DNA from: Synechococcus sp. CC9605
GTDB lineage: Bacteria; Cyanobacteriota; Cyanobacteriia; PCC-6307; Cyanobiaceae
Assembly: GCF_000012625.1 (NCBI RefSeq)
Contig: NC_007516.1
Span: forward strand, 930,001 to 994,000
Direction: 5' to 3'
Length of the DNA: 64,000 bases
The notes under the pieces are model-generated. The model did not search any database. It was not told where the DNA came from and saw only the letters and a program-made list of their open reading frames with translations. Positions within the stretch are counted from its first letter, which is position 1, and every line of letters begins with the position of its first letter. The position numbers and the translations under genes are program-made. This document shows, piece after piece, positions 33,283-44,300 of the stretch.

Positions 33283-34302
33283 CTAGGTCGATGCATTGAC
33301 CTTACGCGCGGGTCTGGGGGTTCCGCGATTGGGCAGGCCGGAATCGCTAAGAACTGTTGCCAAGTCAGGGGCATGGCTGCTGCCACCGAAACGTTGCGGC
33401 TGCGTCACCGGGTCATGGATGAAGTGGCGCTGTCGAATGCTGAATCGGTCCCAGGCGTTCACTTCGATCGGCAGAACGCGGATCAGGGTCTCGATCAGCC
33501 ATGGCCAGAGCGGAATGCCGGGCGTTCGGGCCACACCACGCCAGCGGCAGAGGGTTTTCACGGTGTCGTTCACCGAGATGGCCGGTTGGCCCATCACCAC
33601 TCGGCGAAGGGCGCCTTGCCCGGGCTCACGGTTCGGTTCATGGGGGCGTGTGGCCAACAAACCGCAGAGGCGGGCGATGTCTTCCGCATGGATGAAGTGG
33701 AAGCTCGCATCCACCCGAAGCCAACGGGCCAGCCAGAGCCATTTGCTGGCTTCAGCCAAACCTTCGGTGAGATAGCTGGTGGGGAAAGGGCTGGTGCCAT
33801 CGACCCTTCCGCCGAACACCAGGGTTGGAAACACCGCGACGATTTTGCTGGCAAGGGGATGCTGCTCCAGATCCCTGAGGCAGCGAGCCTTGGTTTGGAT
33901 GTATTCCGTGCCGTAGGCCAGAGCTTCAGGCAAGGGGCGCAGGTGCCGATCGAGCACGCTTGCCGTTGAGAAATAAATGATCTGCTCCAACTTGCTGGGA
34001 TCCAGAAGCGCCAGCATCCGCTTCACCGCAACCACATTCACCTGTTCGGCCCGCTCGGGATCACCCCAGGCCGTGGCGGTGTGAATCACCCGGTTCACCG
34101 AGGCCAGCTCATGGGCAAAACGGTCGGTGTCCCGAAGGTCACCCACCAAAAGACGGATGCGGGGATGGTTTGCTGGAACAGCGGTGAGTTTGGCTTGGTC
34201 TCTCAGCCAGAGCAGCAACTCCGCATCGGAGTGGTCCAGCAACCAGCGGGAGATGTACTGACCGACGCATCCGCTTGCGCCGGTCAACAGGATGCGGGTC
34301 AA
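33283..34302 (-). CDS. Extended SDR (NAD-dependent epimerase/dehydratase-like) protein
   Basis: 339 aa. N-terminal Rossmann motif [18 protein letters not shown] (GxxGxxG), LVGDLRDTD and the catalytic region STASVLD with YIQTKARC (YxxxK, about residue 135). The second half is less conserved, with hydrophobic [11 protein letters not shown] and [16 protein letters not shown]. The ATG overlaps the hemE stop (ATGA), so it is likely cotranscribed with hemE. Substrate not known. Confidence 0.85.
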   Translation of the reverse strand: MTRILLTGASGCVGQYISRWLLDHSDAELLLWLRDQAKLTAVPANHPRIRLLVGDLRDTDRFAHELASVNRVIHTATAWGDPERAEQVNVVAVKRMLALLDPSKLEQIIYFSTASVLDRHLRPLPEALAYGTEYIQTKARCLRDLEQHPLASKIVAVFPTLVFGGRVDGTSPFPTSYLTEGLAEASKWLWLARWLRVDASFHFIHAEDIARLCGLLATRPHEPNREPGQGALRRVVMGQPAISVNDTVKTLCRWRGVARTPGIPLWPWLIETLIRVLPIEVNAWDRFSIRQRHFIHDPVTQPQRFGGSSHAPDLATVLSDSGLPNRGTPRPARKVNAST

Positions 34303-35357
34303 ACGACAGCCCCGAGACGGTCCATCACGCTCTTGCCGGCCCGGAAGAAGGCTTCGCCGTTCTCTTCCGGTGTACCCGGCAGGATTCCATGGCCGAGGTT
34401 GAGGATGTGCTTCCGGCCGCGGGCCTTGCGCACGCAGTCATCGATGCGGGCCTCAATCGCTTCCGGGGTGCCGAACAGCAGGCCGGGGTCCACATTGCCC
34501 TGAACACCAATGTGCTCCGGCAGACGTGCCAGGGCCTCGGCCATGTCCACGGTCCAATCCAGCGAGACGATGTCAACACCGGTGTTGGCCATCCGCTCGA
34601 TCACGCCGGCGCTGCCGGAGATGTAGAGGATGAAGGGAGTGTCGGGGTGCGTCTTCTTGACCAGATCCACCACCTTCTTCTGATAGGGCGCAGCGAAGGT
34701 GTCGTAGTCCGCTGGGCTCAGCTGGCCAGCCCAGGAATCAAACATCTGCACCACCTGGGCACCGGAATCAATCTGATAGCGCAGGTAGTTGGCGATCGAC
34801 TCGGCGAAGTGGTCGAGCAGCTTGTGCAGGATCTCGGGTTCGCGGAAGACCATGGCCTTGATCACAGCGTAGTTCTTGCTGCTCTTGCCCTCCACCACGT
34901 AGGCGGCCAGGGTCCAAGGGGCACCAACGAAGCCGAGAACGGCTGCTTCGTTGCCAACACTCTGGCGGAGACGACCCAGCACTTCACCCACAAAGGGCAT
35001 CGACTCGGAGGGGTTCAGCGGGCGCAAAGCATCCACCTGGGCCATGCTCCGGATTGGATCGCCGATCTGGGGGCCTTTGCTCTCGATGATGTCGAAATCG
35101 ATTCCCATCCCCGGCAGGGGCGTGAGGATGTCGGAGAACAGGATCACTCCATCGGGCTTGAAAGCGTGAAACGGCTGCATCGAGATCTCATAGGAGAGAT
35201 CGGGGTTCTCGGAACGCTCACGGAAGCTCGGGTACTTGTCCCGCAGGTCCCGGTAGATCTTCATATAGCGACCGGCCTGGCGCATCATCCACACCGGAGG
35301 ACGCTCCACCGATTCACCGCGCGCAGCACGCAGGAGCAGGGGTAAAGAGTCGCTCAT
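34299..35357 (-). CDS. hemE: Uroporphyrinogen decarboxylase
   Basis: 352 aa from ATG 35357. Catalyses uroporphyrinogen III to coproporphyrinogen III, on the path to haem and chlorophyll. Signatures [13 protein letters not shown] (residues 20-32) and [16 protein letters not shown] (about 140-155) are both present, as are [10 protein letters not shown] with the catalytic Asp and [14 protein letters not shown] near the C-terminus. Cytoplasmic dimer. Confidence 0.97.
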   Translation of the reverse strand: MSDSLPLLLRAARGESVERPPVWMMRQAGRYMKIYRDLRDKYPSFRERSENPDLSYEISMQPFHAFKPDGVILFSDILTPLPGMGIDFDIIESKGPQIGDPIRSMAQVDALRPLNPSESMPFVGEVLGRLRQSVGNEAAVLGFVGAPWTLAAYVVEGKSSKNYAVIKAMVFREPEILHKLLDHFAESIANYLRYQIDSGAQVVQMFDSWAGQLSPADYDTFAAPYQKKVVDLVKKTHPDTPFILYISGSAGVIERMANTGVDIVSLDWTVDMAEALARLPEHIGVQGNVDPGLLFGTPEAIEARIDDCVRKARGRKHILNLGHGILPGTPEENGEAFFRAGKSVMDRLGAVV

Positions 35358-35438
35358 CAAGCCCGGTCAGGTCAATCGGAAACTTACCCGAACCCAAGCC
35401 TCAGCTAGAGCTTTACCCCCTCTTTGTCATCACGTTCG

Positions 35439-37736
35439 TCACACGATGTTGTCCGGCTCGCTGCTGTTCAGGCTGCGTTTCGGGTCGTGCTTAAACACCA
35501 TCAGGCTCAGCGGTGGCAGGCAGAGATCCAGGGAGTTTTCGTAACCGTGGATGCCCCACTCGTCCGTAGGTTTGCCACCCATGTTGCCGAGGTTGCTTCC
35601 CCCGTATTTGGCTGCATCGGAGTTGAAGATCTCCTCGTAGAAGCCGGAGAGCGGAACGCCCACGCGGTAGTGGGAGTGACTTTGGGGCGTGAAGTTTGCC
35701 ACCACTACCAGCCAGGTGCCGCTGGCACTCTCCCGACGCATGAAGCTGATCACGGAGTGGCGGTTGTCGTTGCAATCGATCCACTGGAAGCCGAACTGGT
35801 CGAAGTCGTCCCGCCAGAGGGCCGGTTCTGCCTTGTAGAGAACGTTGAGGTCATCCACCAACCGCTGGATGCCCTTGTGGGGCTCGTAGTTGAGCAGATC
35901 CCACTGGAGATCGCCCCACACATTCCATTCAGCCCGCTGGCCGAATTCCATCCCCATGAAGATCGTCTTCTTGCCGGGGTGGGTCCACATGTAGGAGAGC
36001 AACGCCCGGGTGTTGGCGTACTTCTGCCAATCATCTCCCGGCATCTTGTGCATGAGATGGCTCTTCCCGTGCACCACTTCATCGTGGCTCAGGGCCAGCA
36101 TGAAGTTCTCGGTGTAGGTGTACCAGATCGAGAAGGTGATGTTGTTCTGGTGGAACTGGCGGAACCACGGGTCAAGCTCGAAGTAATCGAGCATGTCGTG
36201 CATCCAACCCATGTTCCATTTGAGGTTGAAACCGAGACCGCCGCTGTCCGTGGGCTGCGTCACCATCGGCCAGGTTGTTGATTCCTCCGCGATGGAGAGG
36301 GCGCCCGGGAAGTGCTGGAACAGCACGTGGTTGGCCTGCTGGAGGAAACGCACCGCCTCGGTGTTCTCCCGGCCGCCGCTTTCATTGGGGAGCCATTCCC
36401 CATCGGGGCGCAGGTAGTCGCGATAGAGCATCGAGGCCACAGCATCCACGCGAATGCCATCGATGTGGAACTGCTCAAACCAGAAGATGAGGTTGGCAAC
36501 AAGGAAGTTGCGCACCTCGTTGCGGCTGTAATTAAAGATCAGCGTTCCCCATTCCTTGTGTTCCCCGATCCGGGGATCACTGTGTTCGTAGAGGTGTGCG
36601 CCATCAAAGAAAGCCAATCCATGGGCGTCCTTCGGGAAATGACCGGGAACCCAGTCGATGATCACGCCGATGCCTTCAGCATGGCAGCGGTCCACGAACG
36701 CTCTGAATTCATCGGGTGTTCCGTAGCGGCTGGTCGGGGCATACCAACCCGTCACCTGATATCCCCAGGAACCATCGAAGGGGTGCTCCGTGATCGGCAT
36801 CACCTCGATGTGGGTGAATCCCCTGTCCTTCACATAAGGAATCAGTCGATCAGCGAGCTCGGCGTAGGTGAGCAACCGTGCCCCGGGCTTCATGTCCGCC
36901 GCAGGGACAGGAGGGCGTGGGGTTCCATCGGGTTGGATCCAGGGCTCGTCCGCTGAGGCGTGAATCCAGCTGCCCAGGTGCATTTCATACACCGAGATGG
37001 GCTGATCGAGCGCATTGCTGCTGTCGCGCTTCTGCATCCAGGTCTGATCGGACCATTGGAATCCGTTCAGACGTGCCACGACGGAACTGTTGTCGGGGCG
37101 AACCTCGTGCTGGAAGCCGTAAGGATCAGCCTTCTGGTAGCAGTGACCGTCCTGGGTGCGAATTTCGTATTTGTAGAGATGTCCCTCCTCGAGTCCGGGG
37201 ACAAACAGTTCCCAGATGCCTCCGACACGCTGCTGCATGGGGTGGTGACGGCCATCCCATGAGTTCAGATCACCAATGACCGAGACGGAGAGAGCGTTGG
37301 GAGCCCAGAGGCAGAACATCACACCGGTGATCCCGTCACGCTCGGTGAGGTGGGCACCCATCTTTTGCCAGATGTGGTGATGATTGCCTTCGGCGAACAG
37401 GTGGCGATCCATTTCGCCCATCCACTCACCACGGAAGGCCCAAGGGTCGTGCTGTTCATGCACGATTCCGCCACGCTCAACCTTGACCCGGTAGTGACAC
37501 CCGGGGTCTTGACTGACCTGGGCCTCAAACACCCATGGGTGGTTCGGCGTGGTCATGGCGATCTCTTCGCCAGCCTGCAGCAGGGAGACCGATTGAGCTT
37601 CCGGCATCCACATCCGCACGGTCCATCCTTGATCCGAGGCTTGAGGACCAAGCACCGCAAACGGGTGGTCATGGCGACAACTCGCCAACCGTTCGCCGTC
37701 CTGCACCAACCAGTCGAGGACTGCGGCGACACCCAT
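35439..37736 (-). CDS. glgB: 1,4-alpha-glucan branching enzyme
   Basis: 765 aa, including an extra N-terminal beta domain (residues 1-110) before CBM48 (about 130-230: [21 protein letters not shown]) and the GH13 barrel. Catalytic residues: nucleophile Asp in [15 protein letters not shown], acid Glu in [11 protein letters not shown] and the transition-state Asp in [10 protein letters not shown]. It makes alpha-1,6 branches in glycogen. No other glycogen gene is adjacent; two glucokinase-type genes lie further on. Confidence 0.97.
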   Translation of the reverse strand: MGVAAVLDWLVQDGERLASCRHDHPFAVLGPQASDQGWTVRMWMPEAQSVSLLQAGEEIAMTTPNHPWVFEAQVSQDPGCHYRVKVERGGIVHEQHDPWAFRGEWMGEMDRHLFAEGNHHHIWQKMGAHLTERDGITGVMFCLWAPNALSVSVIGDLNSWDGRHHPMQQRVGGIWELFVPGLEEGHLYKYEIRTQDGHCYQKADPYGFQHEVRPDNSSVVARLNGFQWSDQTWMQKRDSSNALDQPISVYEMHLGSWIHASADEPWIQPDGTPRPPVPAADMKPGARLLTYAELADRLIPYVKDRGFTHIEVMPITEHPFDGSWGYQVTGWYAPTSRYGTPDEFRAFVDRCHAEGIGVIIDWVPGHFPKDAHGLAFFDGAHLYEHSDPRIGEHKEWGTLIFNYSRNEVRNFLVANLIFWFEQFHIDGIRVDAVASMLYRDYLRPDGEWLPNESGGRENTEAVRFLQQANHVLFQHFPGALSIAEESTTWPMVTQPTDSGGLGFNLKWNMGWMHDMLDYFELDPWFRQFHQNNITFSIWYTYTENFMLALSHDEVVHGKSHLMHKMPGDDWQKYANTRALLSYMWTHPGKKTIFMGMEFGQRAEWNVWGDLQWDLLNYEPHKGIQRLVDDLNVLYKAEPALWRDDFDQFGFQWIDCNDNRHSVISFMRRESASGTWLVVVANFTPQSHSHYRVGVPLSGFYEEIFNSDAAKYGGSNLGNMGGKPTDEWGIHGYENSLDLCLPPLSLMVFKHDPKRSLNSSEPDNIV

Positions 37737-37796
37737 GGGAGACCTGAGAATTGGGCGAGATGTTAAGCCTGATTTACGAAACAGATCCGCTGTTGC

Positions 37797-38507
37797 TCAG
37801 ACGAAGTCTCGGGAAATGTCGACGTTGGTGATCCGACCGCGTTCGTCGAAGATCACGAACAGGTTGGTTGTGGCCTTGCCGAAGCTGACAGCCACCAGCA
37901 CGAGCTGTTGTTCGCCCCCCTGATGGGCGATCACGGCGTCTTTGACCTTGCGGAAACCCCCCGAGGTCCGGCTGAGCTTGGTCCATTTGCGTTCCAGGTC
38001 TCCGGGGGCCAGATCTTCCTGCAATTGCAGAGACATCTTGGATCGAGCTGCAACCCAGCGCCCTGCTGCCAGATCGCGGGCGAATTCGACGGCCGTTGTC
38101 TCGATCGGCTTTATCTGGTCAGTCCACTTCCAGGCCAGCAGCTTGCCGTCTTCATCCAGCACCATCAGCATGCCTTCGTCACCGGATGCCGTGGTCACGA
38201 CAGCATCAATGGTTGTCGTGTTGTATCCAGGAATCACGCTGATAACCCGTGTCGCCTCGATGGCCATGCGTTGGTCCAGGCGTTCCTGGACGGTCTTCAC
38301 ATCAACACTGGCCTGAACCGGGGTGGCAAGAGCGTCATGCATGACGTCTCCCTGGCGGTTTTTGAGGGCGTCCAGAAGCAGTTCAGCCGCCGCTGTCGCT
38401 TGGGCCGGGCTGAGTTCAGTTCTGGAGAGGTTCTCTGCTGCTGCGGGATTGACCACCCCCATGGGGGCTGACAGAGCAAGGGCCAGCAGGGCAGCGGAGA
38501 GCGTCAA
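37797..38507 (-). CDS. Exported protein with DUF3887-like region
   Basis: About 236 aa if started at TTG 38507, 11 nt after the stop of the hydrolase gene; this gives a good signal peptide (LSAALLALALSAPMGVVNPAAAE). The mature part has two repeats of a helix-plus-sheet unit: LLLDALKNRQGDVMHDALA and FARDLAAGRWVAARSKMSL, each followed by beta strands, like DUF3887 domains. Probably periplasmic or luminal. Function unknown. Confidence 0.7.
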   Translation of the reverse strand: MTLSAALLALALSAPMGVVNPAAAENLSRTELSPAQATAAAELLLDALKNRQGDVMHDALATPVQASVDVKTVQERLDQRMAIEATRVISVIPGYNTTTIDAVVTTASGDEGMLMVLDEDGKLLAWKWTDQIKPIETTAVEFARDLAAGRWVAARSKMSLQLQEDLAPGDLERKWTKLSRTSGGFRKVKDAVIAHQGGEQQLVLVAVSFGKATTNLFVIFDERGRITNVDISRDFV

Positions 38508-38517
38508 GGCACAACCA

Positions 38518-40122
38518 TCAGTCGAGCAGCAGTCTGCCGGAGTCAAAGGGGTTCAGCTGCAGCTTGGAGTCAGCAAGTTCCAGTGTCAGCGTCACCACAC
38601 GATGCTCTGGGCTTGGTGCGCCGCAGGGCACGGCTTCGTGGCCAGGGTTGACGGCGATGGCAGGCCAAGCTGCTGCGGCAATCGAGAGCCTCAGCCGATC
38701 GCCGGAAGCAAGGGTCGCCTGCAGTGGTTGGAGGGTCACGCTGCGCCTGGCTGGCTGCAAGGCCTCCTCTCCTCGAACGCGCACCACTCCCGTGCTGAGT
38801 TGTTCAACGCTGTTGGCGTCTGCAGGCAGGCGGGACAGGCTGATGCAGAGATCAAAGCCGGGTTGGTCCGCTTCGGCGTTCAGCAGGAGTGACGGCTGAC
38901 CCGACAGCAGAAGCTCCTCAACCAGGGGATCAGAGGTGAATGTCGCGACGTCGCTGCGTTGATCCACCGCCAAGCGATCCGCGGGGCCAGGGGTTGTCCC
39001 CAAGTGTCCACCGATGGCAGGGACCGGTCGCCAGGGGTCATGAACGATGACCACGCTGCCTTCCCCTTCCCCATTCGCAACGAGTCCACCGTCGCTTGGA
39101 TCGATGCAGGCCAGTCCATGGCTGTGCAGTCCCCATGACGCCGGCCCGCTGGTGCCGGGTGCGGGGATTGCCTCCCACTGATGCTGGGTGATGTTCCAGA
39201 GCTGGTGACTGGGCTTCGGCTTCTGCGGGGGGCGATCCTGCAGATGCTGTTGGAAGAACTGCAGCATCAGCTGCTGGGTTTCAGGCCACCACTGCAGATG
39301 GGAGGCCGGCCCGATGTGCAGGCAAGGCTGCCCCCCGGCGGCCTGGCTGCGATGCCAGAGGTCCAAAAGGCCCACCAGATGCGGATCCCACCATCCACCG
39401 ATTAACAGCATCGGCCGTTGAAGCCAGCTCGCCGGTGAGCGATGAACCGTCCACTGCTGATCATTGCGGGGGTCGCTTTGCAACCATCTCCAAGCCATGC
39501 CATCGGGGTCATGACTCTCCAGCAGGGTTGGTCCGTCCCGCAAATAGTGGTTGTCTTCAAGGCTTCGGCGGATCTCCAGCCAGGCCGCCGCGTCTTCGCG
39601 TCGCTGGGCCTGAAGAGCGGCGAGCTGCAGCCCCCATCCCAGCCCCAGATGCCACCAGTGGGCACCGCCTTCACAACTCCAGTGACGGCGTTCGTCCAGG
39701 CCGGTCATGGCTGGGGCGGTGCAATCCGGTGGTGGCGCGGATTCCGTTGCCGTGAGCTGGGTTAGCCCCTGATAGGAAAACCCGTAGGCCCCCAGGCGTC
39801 CATTGCATTCCGGCAACTGGCGCACCCAGGCGTGGGTGGCGCTGGTGTCGGCTGCTTCCTGACCAAACCCTCCGAAGCTGCCTCCTGACTCCCCCTGGCC
39901 TCTCACGTCCTGAATGACCACCAGGAATCCATGGGAAGCCCACCAGCGGGGATGGGCGTAGGTGACGGTTGAGGCGATGCGGTTCCCGTAGGGCTGCCGC
40001 ATCAGCAGGGCGGGCCAGGGGCCTTCACCACTTGGGTGCCACAGACGTGACCGCAGAACAACTCCATCGGCAAGCGTCAGCTCTGCAGAGCGGCTGGAAA
40101 CGACGCCTTTCTCAGCGCACAT
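38518..40122 (-). CDS. CocE/NonD-type hydrolase (X-Pro dipeptidyl-peptidase family)
   Basis: 534 aa. Alpha/beta hydrolase N-terminal half with LMRQPYGNRIAS, VVIQDVRGQGESGG and the nucleophile elbow GAYGFSYQGLTQL (Ser about residue 115). Asp in GGWWDPHLVG and His in GPASHLQWWP probably complete the triad. The C-terminal half is the jelly-roll domain of the CocE family (PLVEELLLSGQPSLLLN). Hydrolyses acyl esters or peptides; substrate unknown. Confidence 0.88.
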   Translation of the reverse strand: MCAEKGVVSSRSAELTLADGVVLRSRLWHPSGEGPWPALLMRQPYGNRIASTVTYAHPRWWASHGFLVVIQDVRGQGESGGSFGGFGQEAADTSATHAWVRQLPECNGRLGAYGFSYQGLTQLTATESAPPPDCTAPAMTGLDERRHWSCEGGAHWWHLGLGWGLQLAALQAQRREDAAAWLEIRRSLEDNHYLRDGPTLLESHDPDGMAWRWLQSDPRNDQQWTVHRSPASWLQRPMLLIGGWWDPHLVGLLDLWHRSQAAGGQPCLHIGPASHLQWWPETQQLMLQFFQQHLQDRPPQKPKPSHQLWNITQHQWEAIPAPGTSGPASWGLHSHGLACIDPSDGGLVANGEGEGSVVIVHDPWRPVPAIGGHLGTTPGPADRLAVDQRSDVATFTSDPLVEELLLSGQPSLLLNAEADQPGFDLCISLSRLPADANSVEQLSTGVVRVRGEEALQPARRSVTLQPLQATLASGDRLRLSIAAAAWPAIAVNPGHEAVPCGAPSPEHRVVTLTLELADSKLQLNPFDSGRLLLD

Positions 40123-40393
40123 TGGGGCAATGCATCCCCACGACGTAGGTCACAAGGATCTCCGCATCCTGAAAGGTCAGGTTCTGGCTCTCTGCAACCT
40201 TGCGTGTCGCTTTTTTGGAGTAAGCGGATTTGCCGTCGGCATTCATCTGCCGGAATGAACGACACATCGCCTTTGCTTTTTCAGGGTTGCGTTTGACGCT
40301 GTTGAGCAAGTCCGAATCTGCGGCACCGACGGGTGAAGTTGGTCCAGTGAGGACCAGAGCGACCAGAGCCGTGCGTAGGAGGTTCAAGCCCAT
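40112..40393 (-). CDS. Small exported protein (93 aa)
   Basis: ATG at 40393 gives a signal peptide (LLRTALVALVLTGPTSPVGAAD). The mature ~70 residues are basic and contain two Cys (KAKAMCRSFRQMN and VVGMHCPNV), which may pair. It overlaps the start of the CocE-type gene by 11 nt. Not recognised. Confidence 0.65.
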   Translation of the reverse strand: MGLNLLRTALVALVLTGPTSPVGAADSDLLNSVKRNPEKAKAMCRSFRQMNADGKSAYSKKATRKVAESQNLTFQDAEILVTYVVGMHCPNVR

Positions 40394-40439
40394 AAACCAC
40401 TCATACGCAGAATTGGACTTCAAGTCAGGGCTGCTGGGG

Positions 40440-40841
40440 TCAGTTCGACAGTTGCCTCGCCCGTCGGATCCAATCGCCAGCAACCCGTAGATCAACAACG
40501 GCAGGCCGTTTGGTTCCAAGGCTGCGTTCCAGCCTCCCGGTCTGGCGCACGAGACGATCGGGGGTGCATGCCGCCAGAGCGGTGGGCGTGGCAATGCCCG
40601 CATGCATCAGCAGCGCGGCGTCCTGGGGAGGCAGATTCAAACTGCAAACCAAGTCGGCCAACCCCCTCAGCCGTTTCAGGTTTCGGGCTGAAGCCTGGCC
40701 ACTGCGAGCAAGCTGGCTCAGCTCCAAATCCGTCAGATCGCGGATGAGGGACCAGCGGTTGATGCCGGCTCGATCAAGCTCCTGTTTTTCTCTGCGGAAC
40801 GACTGGGGGAGTTCCACAATCGCGTCGTTGAAGCCCGGCAT
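40440..40841 (-). CDS. DUF4332-like helix-hairpin-helix protein
   Basis: 133 aa from ATG 40841, which overlaps the ycf51 stop (TGATG). It has repeated helix-hairpin-helix-like segments (LDRAGINRWSLIRDLTDLEL, LLMHAGIATPTALAACTPDRL) as in DUF4332. These could bind nucleic acid. Soluble; its role beside ycf51 is unknown. Confidence 0.75.
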   Translation of the reverse strand: MPGFNDAIVELPQSFRREKQELDRAGINRWSLIRDLTDLELSQLARSGQASARNLKRLRGLADLVCSLNLPPQDAALLMHAGIATPTALAACTPDRLVRQTGRLERSLGTKRPAVVDLRVAGDWIRRARQLSN

Positions 40842-41278
40842 CAACGCAAGTTCTTGCTCACCTCGCCCAGAATGACGGGGCGGCCTAGGCCATCGCCTGC
40901 CTTCTGGATTCCGCGCAGCCGCACCAGCACAGTGTTGCTGGAACGACCGGAGCCGCGCAGGTTGCCCTCCAACTGCTCCAGGGTGGCCTGAACGGTGTCT
41001 GGAGCCAGATCGGCGGGAACCTGCGCCACCACAAGGTCATTGCCGTTGTCGAATACGATCGGTGCCCGAACAGCACCTTCCACCACCACCGGTGGGGTGT
41101 AGCTCACGCCGAATGCCCAGCAGCTCACCGCGAGCAGCAGGGTGAAGCTGCTGACACCAACCAGTCGAAAACGGATCCCCCAATTGGTTAGGAAGGCAAT
41201 GGCTGTCAGCGCTCCAAGCCCAAGCCCAGACCAACCCAGCCAGGGAGCGGCAGTAAGCAGCAGCTGATCGAAGGCCAT
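40841..41278 (-). CDS. ycf51: Ycf51 family protein (DUF2518)
   Basis: 145 aa. Two or three N-terminal hydrophobic segments (GWSGLGLGALTAIAFLTNWG and VSSFTLLLAVSCWAFGVSY) are followed by a soluble domain (DLVVAQVPADLAPDTVQATLE, NTVLVRLRGIQKAG), in the pattern of Ycf51, which is found in cyanobacteria and some red-lineage plastids. Function unknown. Divergent from tamB. Confidence 0.8.
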   Translation of the reverse strand: MAFDQLLLTAAPWLGWSGLGLGALTAIAFLTNWGIRFRLVGVSSFTLLLAVSCWAFGVSYTPPVVVEGAVRAPIVFDNGNDLVVAQVPADLAPDTVQATLEQLEGNLRGSGRSSNTVLVRLRGIQKAGDGLGRPVILGEVSKNLR

Positions 41279-41344
41279 GGGGTCTGGTGGACTGAAAACA
41301 GTCTCCTTATATTGCGCGAGATTCTGGAGTGGCCGCCGCGTCTG

Positions 41345-44300
41345 ATGGGGAAAACGCGGCGCAGGGTCTGGTTGGTATCAACCGGTTTGGTTCTGATCGG
41401 GTCTGGAACAGCGGGCTTCATCGCCCTAGACCGTGCTGCCGAACGCATCCTGAGCCGTGTGCGCCCCGGATTGGAGCGCACGCTTTCAGGCCCTCTGGGC
41501 CACGACGTGGACATTGGTCCCTATGAGGGTCTTCGCCCCCTGGGCTTGGGGATTGCCATTGGGCCGACTCGGATCTTGCCGTCGGCGGCGGATCGCTCTG
41601 AGCTGAGTCTTGCGGGGCTGGAGGTGAGCCTTGCTCCGCTGGCGAGTCTTCGGCGTCTGCAGCCGGTTCTGCAGATCACGGTGCACAAGCTGCGCGGCCA
41701 GTTGCAGGCTAATGAGACTGGTAGCTATTGGACCTTCGGACCACTAAGTGGCGACGGCCCCCTGCCGCGGCTTGGAGTGCAATACCGGTTGGCCGACCCT
41801 GCGCTGATTCGTTTCGGCCCTCAGCAGCAGACCCTTGAACTCCGCAGCCGGGGCGCAGTTCGGCTCGGGGAGGCCTTTTTCAGCACCGCATCGGAACTTC
41901 GCTGGGTTGAGCGTGAAGGGGCCCTGCGGTTGGACGGTCAAGGGCATTGGGATCGCCGCAGCTTCAGGCTTCGAACGCGGCTGGATCGGCTCAAGCTGAA
42001 ACCATTGGCGGCCGTCATCGCCCCTGCTCAGGATCTGGACGCCTCAGGGACGTTGGCGGGAGATGTTCAGATCGGCTGGGCCGATGGCGCGTTGAACTGC
42101 CGAGGTGGGCTCAGCCTCAAGCGTCTCAAGCTTGCTGCGCTGAACAGCAATCGCCTCAGCTTCGCCTGCAAGGGCGATCAACTGATACTGGAGCCCGCAA
42201 CACTGGGGTTCGGAGCTTTTAAGGCTCGGGCCTCAGGTTCTGTCGCCCTCAACAAGCGCTTTGATCTCCGTGCTGAGGTGCACAGCTCAGACCTCAGCTC
42301 TGCAAGCAAGGATCGGTTGAAGATCAGGATCCAGGGCCCCTGGGCGGAGCCCCGGTGGAGTGTTGATGGTGAGATCAAGTTGCCTGAGGCCATGGGGCTC
42401 AACACAGCCCTGACGCTGGAGGGAGCCTGGCGCACCCCCTGGTTGCAAGACCAGCAACCCTCTGTTGCCTTGGACACCCTGCGCCTCAGTGCCCCGGGAC
42501 TGCGCTTCGGGCTGGCCGGGACGATTGGATCCCAACTGGATCTGCGCAGCACGGAGCTGCAGATCGCCCCCCGCTTCTGGTCTGCGGTTCCGTCTCTGCA
42601 GGCCGGACTGGGCCAAACCGCTCCGATCCTTGGAGCCGTCAACGTCACTGGTGCGTTGGCCTCACCTGAGCTGAGCCTGAAGCTTGGCCAGGCAGCCAAT
42701 CCGCTGCTGGATCAATGGTCGTTTCTGAGCCGATGGTCCACAGAGGATTCCGCGCTGGTGCTGGATCGCTTCACCAGTCCTGTGTTGCGGGCGGAAGCGC
42801 GCCTGCCTTTGCAGCTGGCGCAGGGGCGGCTGCAAGTTGGTGAACTTCAGAGCGGCTTTGAACTCAAACCCCTCAACCTGAGCCGTTTCACCCCCTTGAT
42901 CGGGATGCCGTTGGGGGGGCAAGTCTCGGCGCGGGGGCGCGTGAACGGTCCGCTGTCGGCGCTGCAGCCCGACATCAGCCTGATGCTGGATCAACCCCGC
43001 TTCGGAGCGTTGCAGGTTCCCGAGCGCTGGACGGGACGTCTCAACGGTGAACTGGACCGTGGTGCTCGCCTGGCGATGGCGGCCCAGCAGCCCGCCGTGC
43101 CCGGCATGCTCGAGGCCGTTCTCAATGCAGATGCCTGGCCCCAGACCGTTCGCTTGGACCGTGGTGAGGGGCAGTTGCGCTTGGACGGACTGGCGCCCGG
43201 TGGGGATCAACGTCGCTACCGGTGGCGTGCGGCAGATCTCAACATCGATGGCCTTCGTATGATCACTCAGCCGGCTAACCAGCCCAAAGCGGTGGCGGGC
43301 CAGCTGACGGGTGCAGGTCGCCTGGCCATGGGCCCCCTTGCGATCCGTGGGTCTGCCTCCATTGCTGAACCCTCGCTGGCGGGTGTTGCCATGCAGAGCG
43401 TTGAATTGGAGGGCGTCCTGACGGATGGACGTTTTCAGGCCGATGCAGTGCTCACTCCTCTGCAGGGCAGCATTCAGCTAAAAGCCCGTGGCGACCTGGG
43501 TGGGCGGATGCACAGCGCGATCGAGGCCGAAGGCCTGGACGTGACATGGCTGACACGTCTTGCTCGTCTGCTGAGAGGGAGCGACCCCCGTCCAGGTCTT
43601 GCTCCCGGGCGTGCTGAGGATCTCGGAACCCTGTTCATCAATACCTTCGGCGGTTCCCTTGATGGCCAGTTGCGAGCTCTGGCGGAATCGCGCCGGGCTC
43701 TCGAGGCCTATACGCTGACCCATCCGTCCAAGGGCCCAGAGCTGGAGCGCCTGGAAGGGCGGGTCAATCTGTCCGGAACGATCAAGGGTCCCGATCCCAA
43801 GCGCCTGAAGGCCGAGCTGATCGCCAAGGCACACCTGTGGATTGAGGGGGACGACCAGGCCAAGGCACTCCAGCTTGAACCGGTGGTCGCAACGCTTCGC
43901 GGCTCACTGTTCGGTGGATCCGGAGACCTCTCCCTGCTGCAGGTTCCGATCTCCCTTTTGGCGTTGTTGGCCCCTGTGCCGCAGCAGCTTCGCGGCAGCA
44001 TCGGCATCCGCGGCCGCTACGACCTCAGCGCAGCGGCTCCTCTGCTGGTTTCTGATCTGGTGCTGGATGCCGCCAGCCTGGCGGGACAGCCTCTGACGTT
44101 GGAGCAGCGATCAGTCATTGTTGACAGCGAGCTGATCCGTCTGGATCTGGCTCTCAAGGGAGGAGAGAGCAAGGAAGCTGTCACCGTGACCGGGACGGTT
44201 CCTTTCGATCCCGATGCCGACCTGAATCTGAGGTTGGAAAGCCATGGGGATGCCCTGGGCGTGTTGATGGTCCTCGCTGGGGAGTCCTTCACCGTCAAGC